Below are positions 6,710-17,756 of a DNA stretch of 64,000 bases, in pieces (positions within the stretch are counted from its first letter, which is position 1; every line of letters begins with the position of its first letter). This DNA comes from CAVYWD01 sp963772225 (GTDB lineage Bacteria > Myxococcota > Myxococcia > Myxococcales > UBA5297). The translations under genes were made by a program, and so were the position numbers. The notes below the pieces were generated by a model. The model did not search any database and was not told the DNA's origin. It worked only from the letters and a program-made list of their open reading frames with translations. The stretch spans positions 1,426,001 to 1,490,000 of the forward strand of contig CAVYWD010000011.1 in assembly GCA_963772225.1 (NCBI GenBank). The letters run 5' to 3'.

Positions 6710-8224
6710 ATGCGCGTTCGCGAGGGCCGGAGGACCATCTACACGGACGCGATGGAGATTTTTCAGCGGGCGGCAGACCTCTCGGGCCTGGACCACCGCA
6801 TCCGCCTCGAGCTCGAAGAGCCCGACTATGAGCACATCTTCTACGTCACGGTGAAGCTCAAGGACCGCCTGGTCCCGGTCCCCCCGGCAGACCTCAACCG
6901 ATACGGCGACCTCCCCGAGTCGGTGCTCCGCGACCCGCATGCCCTCGAGTATCTCTCCGACGGCACCATCCTCCTCAAAGGCCGCGCCCTGCTCGGCTCC
7001 GACGTCACCATCCGCCAGGGAGCCATGCGCCTGCCGGGCGGAGGCCTGTACCGCCTGGAGCCCGGCGTGGTGAAGCGCTTCAAGGCGTACCGCGTGCAGC
7101 ACAACCAGGCGCGCGGTCCCTACAAGGGCGGCATCCGCTTCCACAAGGACGTCTCCCTCGACCTCTTCAAGGTTCTCGCCGCGCAGATGACCTGGAAGAC
7201 GGCCATCGCCGACGTGCCCTTCGGCGGCGCCAAGGGCGGCATCAAGCTCGACCCGCGCGCCTATGGCAGGGAGGAGCTCGAGCAGATCGCCCTCCGGTAC
7301 ATGTACAAGCTCAAGCGCCTCATCGGCCCGAACCTGGACATCCCGGCGCCGGAGATGGGCACCGGCCCCGAGACCATGGCCGTGATGCTGCGCCAGTACA
7401 CCGACGGGGAGCGCGAGCGCCACAAGGTCCGCGGCGCCGTGACCGGCAAGGACGTGCGCATCGGCGGCTCCGAGGGGCGACTCAGGGCCACCGCCCAAGG
7501 GCTCGCCTACTGCATCGAGGAGTGGGCGCGCCTGCGAGGCGAGCCACTGCGCGGCAAGACCTTCATCATCCAGGGCTTCGGCAAGGTGGGCGCCAACGCC
7601 TGCGAGATCCTCGCGCAGGCCGGGATGCGTCCGCTCGCCGTGCAGGACCAGGACGGCTCCGTCTGCAACCTGAACGGCCTAGACGTCGATGGGCTGATGC
7701 GCTTCGTGTTCGAGAACCCCAAGAACCTGCGCCGCAGCGTCGACGGATTCCCCGAGGCTAACGCCATCGGCCGCAAGGAGTTCTTCGAGATCAAGGCCGA
7801 CCTCCTCGTCCTCGCCGCCATCGAGGGCCAGCTCACGCCGGACATCGCCGAGAAGCTCAAGGTCGCCATGGTCGCCGAAGGCGCCAATCGCCCCACCACG
7901 CCCGAGGCCGACCAGATCCTCTCCGCCCGGCGCATCGACCTCATCCCCGACATCATCGGCAACTCGGGCGGCGTCATCGTCAGCTACTACGAGTGGCTGC
8001 AGAACCAGCGTTTCGAGCACTGGACCGAGCAGTCGGTCAACGAGCGGCTGGCGCGCTCCATCAAGGAGAACTACCGCATCATCCGCGACATCGCCGCCGA
8101 CAGGCCCAACGCCGAGTCAAGCCGATTCTGCGTGGGCAAGGAGCTCGACGTGCGCCTCGCCGCGATGGTCCTCGCCTTGAAGCGCATCGAGTCCCACTAC
8201 GCCCTCGAGGGCTTCTCGCAGTGA
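6710..8224 (+). CDS. gdhA: Glutamate dehydrogenase (Glu/Leu/Phe/Val family)
   Basis: The enzyme interconverts glutamate and 2-oxoglutarate plus ammonia with NAD(P). At 504 residues it is somewhat longer than the usual 410-450 because of an N-terminal extension of about 70 residues. The substrate domain shows NQARGPYKGGIRFH (about 132-145), TWKTAIADVPFGGAKGG (161-177) with the catalytic Lys at about 175, and the dinucleotide fold has GFGKVG near residue 290. IGNSGGVIVSYYEW closes the active site. ATG 6710 has GGAG upstream; ATG 6752 (MEIFQRA) with GGAGGA is an alternative. It stands alone and converges on the PilZ gene. Confidence 0.95.
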   Translation: MRVREGRRTIYTDAMEIFQRAADLSGLDHRIRLELEEPDYEHIFYVTVKLKDRLVPVPPADLNRYGDLPESVLRDPHALEYLSDGTILLKGRALLGSDVTIRQGAMRLPGGGLYRLEPGVVKRFKAYRVQHNQARGPYKGGIRFHKDVSLDLFKVLAAQMTWKTAIADVPFGGAKGGIKLDPRAYGREELEQIALRYMYKLKRLIGPNLDIPAPEMGTGPETMAVMLRQYTDGERERHKVRGAVTGKDVRIGGSEGRLRATAQGLAYCIEEWARLRGEPLRGKTFIIQGFGKVGANACEILAQAGMRPLAVQDQDGSVCNLNGLDVDGLMRFVFENPKNLRRSVDGFPEANAIGRKEFFEIKADLLVLAAIEGQLTPDIAEKLKVAMVAEGANRPTTPEADQILSARRIDLIPDIIGNSGGVIVSYYEWLQNQRFEHWTEQSVNERLARSIKENYRIIRDIAADRPNAESSRFCVGKELDVRLAAMVLALKRIESHYALEGFSQ

Positions 8225-8264
8225 GCGCGACCGGCCGCCTCGCGCCGGCCGACCTTCCGATGGC

Positions 8265-8633
8265 TCAGTGCAATACCCGGCCCCGGAGAGACTCGCTCCG
8301 CTCCATCGCCGCGGCTGTCAGCCCGGCCTCCTTCTCGGAGACCTCGACGAAGCGAACCCCCATGCCGCGGAGCTGGTTCTCGCCTTCGCCCGCGCCGCCG
8401 TACGACAGAAAGCACTGGTAGCGGACCTCGCCGACCATCGCGATCTCCGTCGTCGTGTCCGGCGAGACGAACGTCACCTTCACCCGCGCCCCAAGGCGGT
8501 ACGGCTCGCGCGTCTCGATGAACATGCCTCCGTCGGAGATGTTGCGCGCGATGCCGCGCGTCACCCCCTCCTCGCCAGAGAGATAGACCGGAAATGCCTT
8601 GTCGAACCGGATGGACGTCCTTCGCTCCTTCAC
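8265..8633 (-). CDS. PilZ-domain protein
   Basis: The 122-residue single-domain protein has the PilZ pattern: KERRTSIRFDKAFPV near the N-terminus and ARNISDGGMFIET at about residues 29-41, the DxSxxG-like half of the c-di-GMP site. Near the middle the strands end in GMGVRFVEVS. Such short PilZ proteins act as c-di-GMP receptors in motility or surface regulation. The first motif is only loosely RxxxR (ERRTSIR), so binding is likely but not certain. It is a single gene with its own promoter. Confidence 0.88.
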   Translation of the reverse strand: MKERRTSIRFDKAFPVYLSGEEGVTRGIARNISDGGMFIETREPYRLGARVKVTFVSPDTTTEIAMVGEVRYQCFLSYGGAGEGENQLRGMGVRFVEVSEKEAGLTAAAMERSESLRGRVLH

Positions 8634-8669
8634 GTGAACTACCTCCCCGTCGCACCCTCGCCGCTCGCG

Positions 8670-8697
8670 ACTCTAGCGGTCGCGCCCATGTAGTCAA
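8670..8697 (-). promoter_or_regulatory. Promoter of the PilZ gene
   Basis: On the minus strand TTGACT (8692-8697) and TAGAGT (8670-8675) are 16 nt apart and about 40 nt upstream of the ATG at 8633. Confidence 0.6.
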
Positions 8698-8830
8698 CAA
8701 AACTACCTCCCCGCAGGGGCGCCGCCTCGCGGGCTCCTCGACAGGCGCGGGCGAGCTCGAAACAGGCTAGATCAAGTCCAGCGAACCAAGGAAAGGGGGC
8801 TTGCGTTCGCTCTCGAGGAGTGTGTTCTCC

Positions 8831-9445
8831 ATGCAGAAGCTCGTGCTCGCCTTGCTCGCCACCATCCTCTCGCAGCCGGCGTTGGCCGAGGCCCCCAAGG
8901 CGTTCGTCGCGCTGCGCGACAGCGCTGAGGCCGTCGACAGCCTGACCACGTTTCTGGACCGATACGTGGGGCACTGTTCCGACCCATTCGAGAAGGCCGC
9001 GTGCGAGGCCCACGCGCGGAGAACCCGCGAGCAGATGACCGGCCGCTCATTCTACGCCATCCTCGGCGAGAGCGCGTCGCGCGCGCTCAGGGCCGCGGCC
9101 TTCAACCCGTCGAGCGGCACCTTCCGAATCGACCTGACGCCATTCTTCGAAGCGGGCGACTTCGCGCTGACCGAGGGCGCGCCCCTCGGCCTGGACTCCC
9201 AGGGGCGCCCGCGCATCGCGCTGCTCCCCATCGCCGCGACCATGCCCCAGGGCTCGCTCCCCATGGACGTCGAGCGGCTGATGCGCTCGGGAGCGCTCCG
9301 GGTCCACCTCGTCTTCAAGCCGCTCGGGATCTGGTCGCTGCCCGGAAAGAGCGGCAAGCTCGAGGGAGTGCGGGCGAGGCTCCAGGCGGTCCGCATCGTC
9401 AATGCGCGAAGCGGCGACGAGATCGCCCTGCACGTGGCACGGTAG
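8831..9445 (+). CDS. Secreted protein of unknown function
   Basis: From ATG 8831 the protein has 204 residues with a clear signal peptide (KLVLALLATILSQPALAEA, cleavage after ALA). An upstream in-frame start at 8801 would put charged residues before the signal and is less likely. The mature part contains two Cys (GHCSDPFEKAACEAH) that may form a disulfide, and strand-rich segments such as FRIDLTPFFEAGDF. It appears to be a monocistronic periplasmic protein. I do not recognise the family. Confidence 0.8.
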   Translation: MQKLVLALLATILSQPALAEAPKAFVALRDSAEAVDSLTTFLDRYVGHCSDPFEKAACEAHARRTREQMTGRSFYAILGESASRALRAAAFNPSSGTFRIDLTPFFEAGDFALTEGAPLGLDSQGRPRIALLPIAATMPQGSLPMDVERLMRSGALRVHLVFKPLGIWSLPGKSGKLEGVRARLQAVRIVNARSGDEIALHVAR

Positions 9446-9525
9446 CGGCGCCCACGGACGCGGCTCCATTGAAGCCCGCGCCGCAGCCGCGGGCTTCGCC
9501 ACGGACGCGAGGAGCTTCGACCGGC

Positions 9526-11074
<1,549 letters not shown>

Positions 11075-11164
11075 TCTCGTGCTCCGCTCGGTGAGAGTGC
11101 TCGACAGGCGAAACATCAGCGGCCGCCCAGGATTCCCGCCGGGCGGCCCGCCGGCCGCTCGGCC

Positions 11165-11818
11165 CTAGGCAGCCCCGCCGTCGGGCGAAGGTGGAGGCGT
11201 CGGCGCCGCGGGCGCCACGTACCGGGCGACGCGGACGCGAGCGGGCCTCAAGACCCTGTCGCCGAGCTTGTAGCCCGGGACGTCCTCGCTCACGACGAGG
11301 TCGGCCTTCTCCGACTCGTCCACCGGCACCAGGTCGACCGCCTCGGCCAGGTTCGGATCGAACGGTTTGCCCACGAGCGACAGGCGCTCGATTCCCATGG
11401 CCTGCAGGCGGCGCAGGAGCCCGTCGTCGATCATCCGCACGCCTTTTCCGAGGGCGGTCTCGGAGCCATCGGCCCCGAGCGCCCGGTCGAGCTCGTCGCC
11501 AATCTCCAGGAGCGCGACCGCAATCTTGCCGCGCTCGGCCGCGAGCACGCGCTCCTTCTCGCGCTCGATCCGCGCTCGGAAATCGCGCTGCTCGTTGAGC
11601 TGCGCGCTGTAGGCCCGGGCAATCTCGTCGAGCCTCGCGGTGGTGCGCGCGAGCTCCTGCTTCGTCTTCTCGAGCTCCGCGGTGAGCGCCGCGACCTCGG
11701 CGGGGACTTCGGCGGGGGCGCCGGGAGCGGCCGCCTCGGCCCCGCTGGGGGCTGGCGCCGCGCTCGACGTCGCCGCCTCGTCGGGCGGCTGGGTCTGGGG
11801 GTTCTGTGCGTCGTTCAA
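11165..11818 (-). CDS. grpE: Nucleotide exchange factor GrpE
   Basis: This is the co-chaperone that releases ADP from DnaK. The 217-residue protein has an Ala/Pro-rich N-terminus (1-40), a long coiled coil (about 42-110, LTAELEKTKQELARTTARLD) and the beta-wing with GKPFDPNLAEAVDLVPVDES and GYKLGDRVLRPARVRVARYV near 150-200. The last 15 residues are Pro/Ala-rich. It lies between the sigma-1.1 protein and htrA on the same strand, 50-100 nt from each, forming a protein-quality cluster with ftsH. dnaK and dnaJ are not in the window. Confidence 0.95.
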   Translation of the reverse strand: MNDAQNPQTQPPDEAATSSAAPAPSGAEAAAPGAPAEVPAEVAALTAELEKTKQELARTTARLDEIARAYSAQLNEQRDFRARIEREKERVLAAERGKIAVALLEIGDELDRALGADGSETALGKGVRMIDDGLLRRLQAMGIERLSLVGKPFDPNLAEAVDLVPVDESEKADLVVSEDVPGYKLGDRVLRPARVRVARYVAPAAPTPPPSPDGGAA

Positions 11819-11921
11819 GGTGCCCTCTCCTCAGGGGAGGCTTCAGCTCCGGACAAGAAACCGGCGCGCTCGAAGCTAATCACCTGAAAGGGCATGTCAA
11901 TTGGATAGTCGCGGCCCGCCC

Positions 11922-12272
11922 TCAGGCCTGGTGGGGCGGCGCGGGGTCGAGGTCCAAGGGGGGCGGCCCTTCCCTCGAATCCTGCGCCTCGGCCCGGGGC
12001 GGCCCGTCGTGAGGCTCCTGAGCCTCGGCCGCCATCGCGGCGAGCTCGTCGGGGCTCAGGCGGGGCACGCTGACCGCGGCCCCGAGCTCGTCGCGAATCT
12101 CCACCTCGGCGGCGCGCAGCGAATAGTAGAGGAGCCAGCGCTCGGCCGCCGTGAGCGCCCCTGGGGGCAGCGAGGTCTCAATCTCCTGGATGGTCAGATA
12201 CCCTCGCTGGAGCCCCTTCTGGAACAGCTCCTTCTTCGCCCGGTGGTTACGACCTGTTCGGATGATGGCCAT
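11922..12272 (-). CDS. Stand-alone sigma factor region 1.1-like protein
   Basis: The 116-residue protein contains KELFQKGLQRGYLTIQEIET followed by SLPPGALTAAERWLLYYSLR, which resembles the sigma70 region 1.1 fold (KELIxxGKxxGYLTYEEIND pattern). No other sigma region follows: the remaining 50 residues are acidic and Pro-rich. In primary sigma factors region 1.1 blocks DNA binding until core RNA polymerase is bound, so a separate copy could act on RNA polymerase or as an antagonist; that is inference. It sits between ftsH and grpE in the same direction. Confidence 0.7.
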   Translation of the reverse strand: MAIIRTGRNHRAKKELFQKGLQRGYLTIQEIETSLPPGALTAAERWLLYYSLRAAEVEIRDELGAAVSVPRLSPDELAAMAAEAQEPHDGPPRAEAQDSREGPPPLDLDPAPPHQA

Positions 12273-12321
12273 CGCTCGTCGATTGTAAGGCGCTCGACGC
12301 TCGCGCGCTTTCTTCCGGAAG

Positions 12322-14329
12322 CTACGGCGCCGGCATCTCCACCGGGCGGACCTCCTGCTCGTGCTCGCCGTGCGGGGCGATGAGCGGCGACTCGGGCCTG
12401 GCCTTCTCGCCCAGGATCCGCGTCAGCTCATCGCCGTCGACCACTTCGGTGATAAGCAGCTGAGCGGCCAGGCGCTGGAGTCCGGCGCGGTTCTCGCGGA
12501 TCACCTGGCGCGCGCGATCGAGCCCCTCCCGGACCAGCCGCTGGACCTCGTGGTCGACCGCCAACGCCGTCTGCTCGCTGTACGTGCGGAACTCCGGGCC
12601 CGCGGACGCAGGGCCCAGGAACACGCCGCGCGAGTGCTCGACCAGGTTCACCGGCCCCAGGGCGGGGCTCATGCCGTACTCGCGGATCATCATCTTGGCG
12701 ATCTCGGTGGCCTGCTTCAGGTCGTTGGCCGCGCCGGTGGAGATGGTGCCGATGAAGAGCTCCTCGGACGCCCGCCCGCCCATGAGGCTCGCGATCTTGT
12801 CGCGCAGCTCCTCGAAGCTCATGAGGTATCGGTCCTCCAGAGGGAGCTGGAGCGTGTAGCCGAGCGCCCCGAGGCCGCGCGGGATGATGGAGACCTTGTG
12901 CACCCGCTCGGCGCTGGGGAGCTTCCAGCCGACCACCGCGTGGCCGCTCTCGTGAAAGGCGACGATCTGCTTCTCGTGCTCGTTGATGCGCCGGTTCTTC
13001 TTCTCCAGGCCGGCGACGACGCGCTCCACCGCCTCCTCGAAGTCGCGCATCTGCACGTTCTCCGAGCCGCGCCGGGCGGCGAGCAGCGCCGCCTCGTTGC
13101 AGACGTTGGCGAGGTCGGCTCCGGCAAAACCCGGGGTGCGCGCCGCCAGCGCTTTCAGGTTCACGTCCGGGCCGACGCGGACGTCGCGCGCGTGGATCTC
13201 CAGGATCTTCTCGCGGCCGCGCCGGTCGGGGCGGTCGACCAGCACCTGGCGGTCGAAGCGGCCCGGCCGCATCAGCGCCGGGTCCAGGATCTCCGGGCGG
13301 TTGGTCGCGGCGAGGACGATGAGGCTGACCTTGGAGTCGAAGCCGTCCATCTCGGCGAGGAGCTGGTTCAGCGTCTGCTCGCGCTCGTCGTGCCCGCCGA
13401 TGACGTTGCCGTTCCGGCTCTTGCCGATAGCGTCGAGCTCGTCGATGAACACGATGCACGGCGCCTTCTGCTGCGCCTGCTGGAAGAGGTCGCGCACGCG
13501 CGCCGCGCCCACGCCCACGAACATCTCCACGAACTCCGAGCCGGTCAGCGAGAAGAACGGGACGCCCGCCTCGCCGGCGATGGCCCGCGCCAGGAGCGTC
13601 TTCCCGGTGCCCGGGGGCCCGACCAGGAGCACGCCCTTGGGAATCCGCCCGCCCAGCCGGCGAAACTTCTCGGGCGTTCGCAGGAACTCGACGATCTCCT
13701 TCAGCTCGTCCACTGCCTCGTCGATGCCGGCGACGTCCTTGAAAGTGATGCCGGTGTCAGACTCGGAGTGAATCCGCGCGCGCGTCTTGCCGAAGGTCAT
13801 GATCCCCGGTGGGCCCTGCCCCATGTTCCCGCCCATCCGCCGGGCCATGAAGCTCCAGAACAAGAGGCCCAGGCCGATGGGGAGCAGCCAGAATCCACAA
13901 GAGGTCAGAGAAGGCCGACGAAGGCTGCGCCTCGTACTCCACGTTTTTGCTATCGAGCAGCCGGACCAGCTCTTGGTCCTGGGGAATCCGATTCGCGAGC
14001 CACGGCAGGCGCGACACTCCGTCGCGAGGCGCGGGGTTGTTCGCGCGGTTCGTCGGCTCGGCCGGCGCGGCGAGATAACCCTTCACCCAATCGTTGGAGA
14101 CCACCACCCGGGAGAACTTGTCGGAGCGCACGGCCTCCAGGAACCGGCTGTAGGGCACCTTCTGTACCCCGGCCTCGGAGAAGACGGACCGGAAGAGGAA
14201 GAAGCCCAGCAACAGCAAGAGCACATAGGCAATCGGCGACCCGAACCGGAACCGCCCACCTCCAGGGCCGTTGCCCGGGCGCTCGCTCTTCTTTCCCCTC
14301 GGGTTTGCTCCCGGGGTCGTAGGGCTCAT
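12322..14329 (-). CDS. ftsH: ATP-dependent zinc metalloprotease FtsH, one apparent frameshift
   Basis: This is a membrane AAA+ protease. The N-terminal frame (14329 to about 13880) has TM1 (IAYVLLLLLGFFLFRSVF, about 32-49), a periplasmic domain and the start of TM2. The second frame (13863 to 12322) gives Walker A VGPPGTGKTLL, Walker B IVFIDELDA, the SRH (ATNRPEILDPALMRPGRFDR) and the zinc site HESGH. Removing one C from the C4 run at 13879-13882 joins them as LLWILAAPIGLGLLFWSFMA, a normal TM2. FtsH is usually essential, so an indel error is more likely than a pseudogene. Confidence 0.93.
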
Positions 14330-14500
14330 CGGCGGTGCTCCTCAAGAACGAAACGCCTTCGGGTCTCGATGGGCTTCGAAATTGAAGATAAGCACCGGGG
14401 CGATCGCCTCAACCGCTGCAACCCGGCGAGCCCTGAGCCGCGCGAGCCCCGCGGCGAGAGGCCGCCGCCCGGCCGAGCGCGCGCTCGGCGGCTCGCTTCC

Positions 14501-15007
14501 TCAGGTCCCGCCCATCTTTCGCATCAGCGAGATGGTCACCGAGAAGACGCGGTCCAGGTAGTAGGTGACGGGGATCTCCTGGAGCTCGAAGTCGACCGAG
14601 AGCGTGGAAAGCCCCCTCGAATAGTGCACGGTGTAGCTCGCCCCCAGAATGAGCGAGGGCACGCTGATGGCGCTGACCTCGAAGGCGGAGCCTTTGAGGT
14701 TGTCCTTGACGTGCGAGGCGATCATGTTGCCGATTTCCATGATCGCGTCGAGGTTGTCCTCGTTCGGGCCCTTCTGCTCTTCCCCGAGGAGCTTGCCGGT
14801 AAGGTAGAGCATGGTGCGCTCGGTCAGGTTGAGCGTGACCGTGCCGTTGTTGCGCCCCACCATGCCGACGATGACCGCGATGGGGCGAATGGCGTTGAAG
14901 AGGCGGCTCGCACCCACCGCGGGAGGGTTCAGGCCGGTCATCTCCAGCCCGAGCTGCGTCCCTTTGAGCACCGCTTCAAGCAACATCTCATCGAGTTCGA
15001 GCTTCAT
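14501..15007 (-). CDS. cheX: CheX-like chemotaxis phosphatase domain protein
   Basis: The 168-residue protein is one CheX/CheC-like domain. The signature is DAIMEIGNMIASHVKDNLKG at about residues 88-107, with the E-x2-N pair that in CheX attacks CheY-phosphate. VGMVGRNNGTVTLNLTERTM (about 48-67) and the strand ending VDFELQEIPVTYY fit the fold. CheX dephosphorylates CheY-P in chemotaxis-like systems; no other che gene is in the window. It is monocistronic, about 170 nt from ftsH. A role in another phospho-relay is possible. Confidence 0.85.
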   Translation of the reverse strand: MKLELDEMLLEAVLKGTQLGLEMTGLNPPAVGASRLFNAIRPIAVIVGMVGRNNGTVTLNLTERTMLYLTGKLLGEEQKGPNEDNLDAIMEIGNMIASHVKDNLKGSAFEVSAISVPSLILGASYTVHYSRGLSTLSVDFELQEIPVTYYLDRVFSVTISLMRKMGGT

Positions 15008-15156
15008 GGGTCGCTCCTAGAACTCATACATTCGGTCTCAGTGAGGCTGCCCAGCCAGTGTCGACCAGGTCGCCCTTGAGCGCAAAAACCTTGCCGCGCG
15101 GATCGCATCCCCCGCACGGGACAGGCGCCGGCCGCCCCCGGCGGGTAGGAGAAGGC

Positions 15157-15786
15157 ATGCGAATCGGAATCATTGGAGCTGGTCGAATCGGAGCGACCCT
15201 CGCTCGGCTGTTCGGGGAGGCAGGCCACGAGGTGGCCATCAGCAACTCGCGAGGTCCGGAGACACTCCAAAAGCTCGCCCAGGACCTCGGGCCCAAGGCG
15301 CGCGCTGCGACGGCCGACCAGGCGGCAAGCTTCGGCGAAGTGGTGGTCCTGGCCGTGCCTTGGCGTCTCCGAGCCGCGCTCCCGCCTGCAGCAGCGATGG
15401 CCGGGAAGGTCGTCGTGGACGCAATGAACCCTTACGGCGCCGACTCCCAGCTCCTCGACTTGGGCGACTCCACGTCATCGGAGATGGTGGCCGAGCAGCT
15501 CCCGGGGGCGAGGATGGTCAAAGCGTTCAACACCATCTACTTCGAGCACCTGGCGAGCCGCGGCGACCGACAGCGGCCGCTCGGCGAGCGCCACGCCATC
15601 TTCGTCGCGGGCGACGATGAGAACGCCAAGCGGGCGGTCGCCCAGCTCATCGAGGACATCGGCTTTGCCCCGGTTGATACTGGGCCGCTGGTGGAGGGAG
15701 GCCGGATCCAGCAACCGGGATCGGACATCTACAACCGGCCCATGACGGGCGAGCAGGCTCGTCGCGCGGTGCAGCAGTTGCGCTAG
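15157..15786 (+). CDS. NADPH-dependent F420 reductase-like oxidoreductase
   Basis: From ATG 15157 (RBS TAGGAG, spacing 6) the protein has 209 residues. It starts with the dinucleotide fold MRIGIIGAGRIGATLARLFG (GxGxxG), followed by HEVAISNSRGPE at the end of the second strand, where the SR pair suits NADP binding. VVVLAVPW, VVVDAMNPYG and VKAFNTIYF are typical of the F420-dependent NADP reductase-like family (COG2085). Real use of F420 is not shown here. It is followed 15 nt later by the aldo/keto reductase gene, probably in one operon. Confidence 0.88.
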   Translation: MRIGIIGAGRIGATLARLFGEAGHEVAISNSRGPETLQKLAQDLGPKARAATADQAASFGEVVVLAVPWRLRAALPPAAAMAGKVVVDAMNPYGADSQLLDLGDSTSSEMVAEQLPGARMVKAFNTIYFEHLASRGDRQRPLGERHAIFVAGDDENAKRAVAQLIEDIGFAPVDTGPLVEGGRIQQPGSDIYNRPMTGEQARRAVQQLR

Positions 15787-15801
15787 AGACCGAAAGGCCC
15801 C

Positions 15802-16590
15802 ATGGGCGACTTCCCCGCCAGAGTGAAGCTCGGCCGCAGCGGCCTCTCGGTCTCGCCCCTCGCCGTCTCCGGCGGCTACGGGGTGGACGCCCGGTCGCTC
15901 CGAAAGGCATTCGACCGAGGCGTGAACTACTGGTACCACGGCTCCCTGCGCAGGCCTGGCATGACGCAGGCCATCCGGGAGGTCGTTGCGTCGGGCCAGC
16001 GCGACCAGCTGGTCGTCGTCCTCCAGAGCTACTCGCGCTGGCCGTACTGGATGGAGCGGACGCTGACCGCCGGGCTGAAGCACCTGGGGCTGGCCTACGC
16101 CGACGTGCTGCTCCTGGGCTGGTACAACCGCGCGCCCCGCGAGGCCATCCTGGAGCGCGCGGCGCGCCTCCGGGAGAAGGGCCTGGTCAGGGCGCTGGCC
16201 ATCTCCGGGCACCATCGCCCGAGCTTCCCGACGTTCGCTGCGGACTCGCGCTTCGACGTCCTGCACATCCGCTACAACGCGGCGCACACCGGGGCAGAGC
16301 ACGACGTGTTCCCCGCCCTGCCGGCGGCGAACCGCCCGGGCTCGGTGGCGTACACCGCCACGGCGTGGGGCCGGCTCCTCGACCCGAAGCGCATGCCGCC
16401 CGGCGAAAAGCCGCTGCGCGGGCGCGACTGCTACCGGTTCGTCCTCAGCAACCCCGACTTCCACGCCTGCATGACAGGGCCGAAGAACGAGGCGCAGATG
16501 GACGAAGCGCTCGCGTCGCTCGACGAGGGGCCGCTCTCGCCCGAGGAGAGCGCCCGCATTCGCATCATCGGGGCGCACGTGCACGGCTGA
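15802..16590 (+). CDS. Aldo/keto reductase family protein
   Basis: The 262-residue protein resembles a short AKR barrel: LGRSGLSVSPLAVSGGYG at the start, then FDRGVNYWYHGS, where the family has its Asp...Tyr pair, and later LKHLGLAYADVLLLGWYN. The catalytic Lys/His positions are partly represented (REKGLVRALAISGHH). The C-terminal NADPH-binding loop is shortened compared with the usual 310-340 residues. It follows the F420-reductase-like gene by 15 nt. The substrate is unknown. Confidence 0.82.
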   Translation: MGDFPARVKLGRSGLSVSPLAVSGGYGVDARSLRKAFDRGVNYWYHGSLRRPGMTQAIREVVASGQRDQLVVVLQSYSRWPYWMERTLTAGLKHLGLAYADVLLLGWYNRAPREAILERAARLREKGLVRALAISGHHRPSFPTFAADSRFDVLHIRYNAAHTGAEHDVFPALPAANRPGSVAYTATAWGRLLDPKRMPPGEKPLRGRDCYRFVLSNPDFHACMTGPKNEAQMDEALASLDEGPLSPEESARIRIIGAHVHG

Positions 16591-16657
16591 GCGGCCCGCC
16601 ATCGGCGTTCAGCGAGCGCCTTAGGCGACGCGCCTCGAGCCGGCGCCTGGAGAGCCG

Positions 16658-17449
16658 TCACCTCCTCGCGCCGGGCTTCCCCGACGACTTGCGCTTGGCC
16701 GACTTCGGGCTCGGCGGCGAGGCATCCTCCGGCCCCAGCTCCTGCTCGATGGCGTAGATCCGCTCGTTGAGAACGTCCATGTCCGCCCCAGCATCCTGCG
16801 CGCGCAAGATCTCCTCGCGGGCCTGCCGCTTCTTGCCGAGGTCGAAGAGCGCGAGACCGAGGTGGGCGCGGGCGTACGCATCCTCGGCTTCCTTGAGCGA
16901 CGCGGTGAGCTCGGCGACGGCCTCCGTCGCGAAGCCGTTGCGCCATAGCCAGGCCCCGAAGCTCGCGCGGCGCTTGGCCGACGGGTGTCGCTGCACGAAG
17001 GCGTCGTATTCGGCCCTCGCCGCCGGCAGGTCTGGCCGCCGCGCCAAGAGCTCGACGAGCTGGCCCAAGACCTGGTCGTCCTCGGGGGCGGCGGCGAGCT
17101 GCGCCCGCAGGACTTTCTCCTTGGCGCCCGCTGACGAGGCGAGCGCCGTGGCGTGACGCTTGCGAACCTGGTCGGCCTCGGCCTTCTTGCCGCGGGCTTC
17201 GTACTCCACAGCGAGCGCCTGAGCGAGCGCGTCGTCGGCGGGGCTGGATTCGAACTTGGCCACGGCGCTGCGAAGCAAGAGCCGGTCGGCGTCTTTCTTC
17301 CGGCCGGAGCAAGACTTCGCCATGAGACCGAAAGCGAGCGCCCCCAGGAACGCGAGGGCAGCCACCGCGCCGAGCGAGCGGTTTCGAAACGACCTTCGCT
17401 GGCCTTCTGCCAGCTCCTCGTCTTCTTCGTCGAGCTCGTCGAAGGACAT
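16658..17449 (-). CDS. Membrane-anchored TPR-like protein
   Basis: The 263-residue protein has an acidic start, one TM segment (SLGAVAALAFLGALAFGLMA, about residues 25-44) and a helical C-terminal part with TPR-like pairs (AYARAHLGLALFDLGKKRQA, about 193-212; QVLGQLVELLARRPDLPAAR). It ends in a Lys/Ser-rich tail. TPR domains mediate protein contacts; here the partner is unknown. It converges with the aldo/keto reductase gene. Confidence 0.78.
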   Translation of the reverse strand: MSFDELDEEDEELAEGQRRSFRNRSLGAVAALAFLGALAFGLMAKSCSGRKKDADRLLLRSAVAKFESSPADDALAQALAVEYEARGKKAEADQVRKRHATALASSAGAKEKVLRAQLAAAPEDDQVLGQLVELLARRPDLPAARAEYDAFVQRHPSAKRRASFGAWLWRNGFATEAVAELTASLKEAEDAYARAHLGLALFDLGKKRQAREEILRAQDAGADMDVLNERIYAIEQELGPEDASPPSPKSAKRKSSGKPGARR

Positions 17450-17756
17450 GCCGCCGAATATAGGCTGAGCCGGCCCCTCGGAGCGGCTGGAGGCGAGCGG
17501 CGAGGTCTCGACAGCCCCACCGGGCCTTCTTCACCCAGGCACTCGGTCCGCATCGAATTGGGCGCTGTCGCGGGATGGCCCGCGATTCGCCCGCAGCCAG
17601 GGCTCGGTTACTCCTGCGCGATTTCGCCGCGAGCGCCTCCCCGCACGCCCGCCTTTGACCGGCGAGCGGCCGTGCGCTCGATGCGTGATTTTCGTTGGCA
17701 TAAGCACTGCAGGAAACTCAAGGCGATATCTCGGCTTGGGCCTCGGGAGGCTGGCA
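17450..17756. other. Intergenic region without recognised gene
   Basis: No open frame with a credible start and no recognisable protein similarity was seen on either strand. The last bases hold a strong ribosome binding site (GGGAGG, 17745-17750) for the small gene that follows. Confidence 0.4.

Noticed and set aside
12322..14329. Programmed frameshift in ftsH or htrA
   Set aside because: No slippery heptamer with a downstream structure was seen, and the same kind of extra base occurs in prmC. A sequence indel is simpler.
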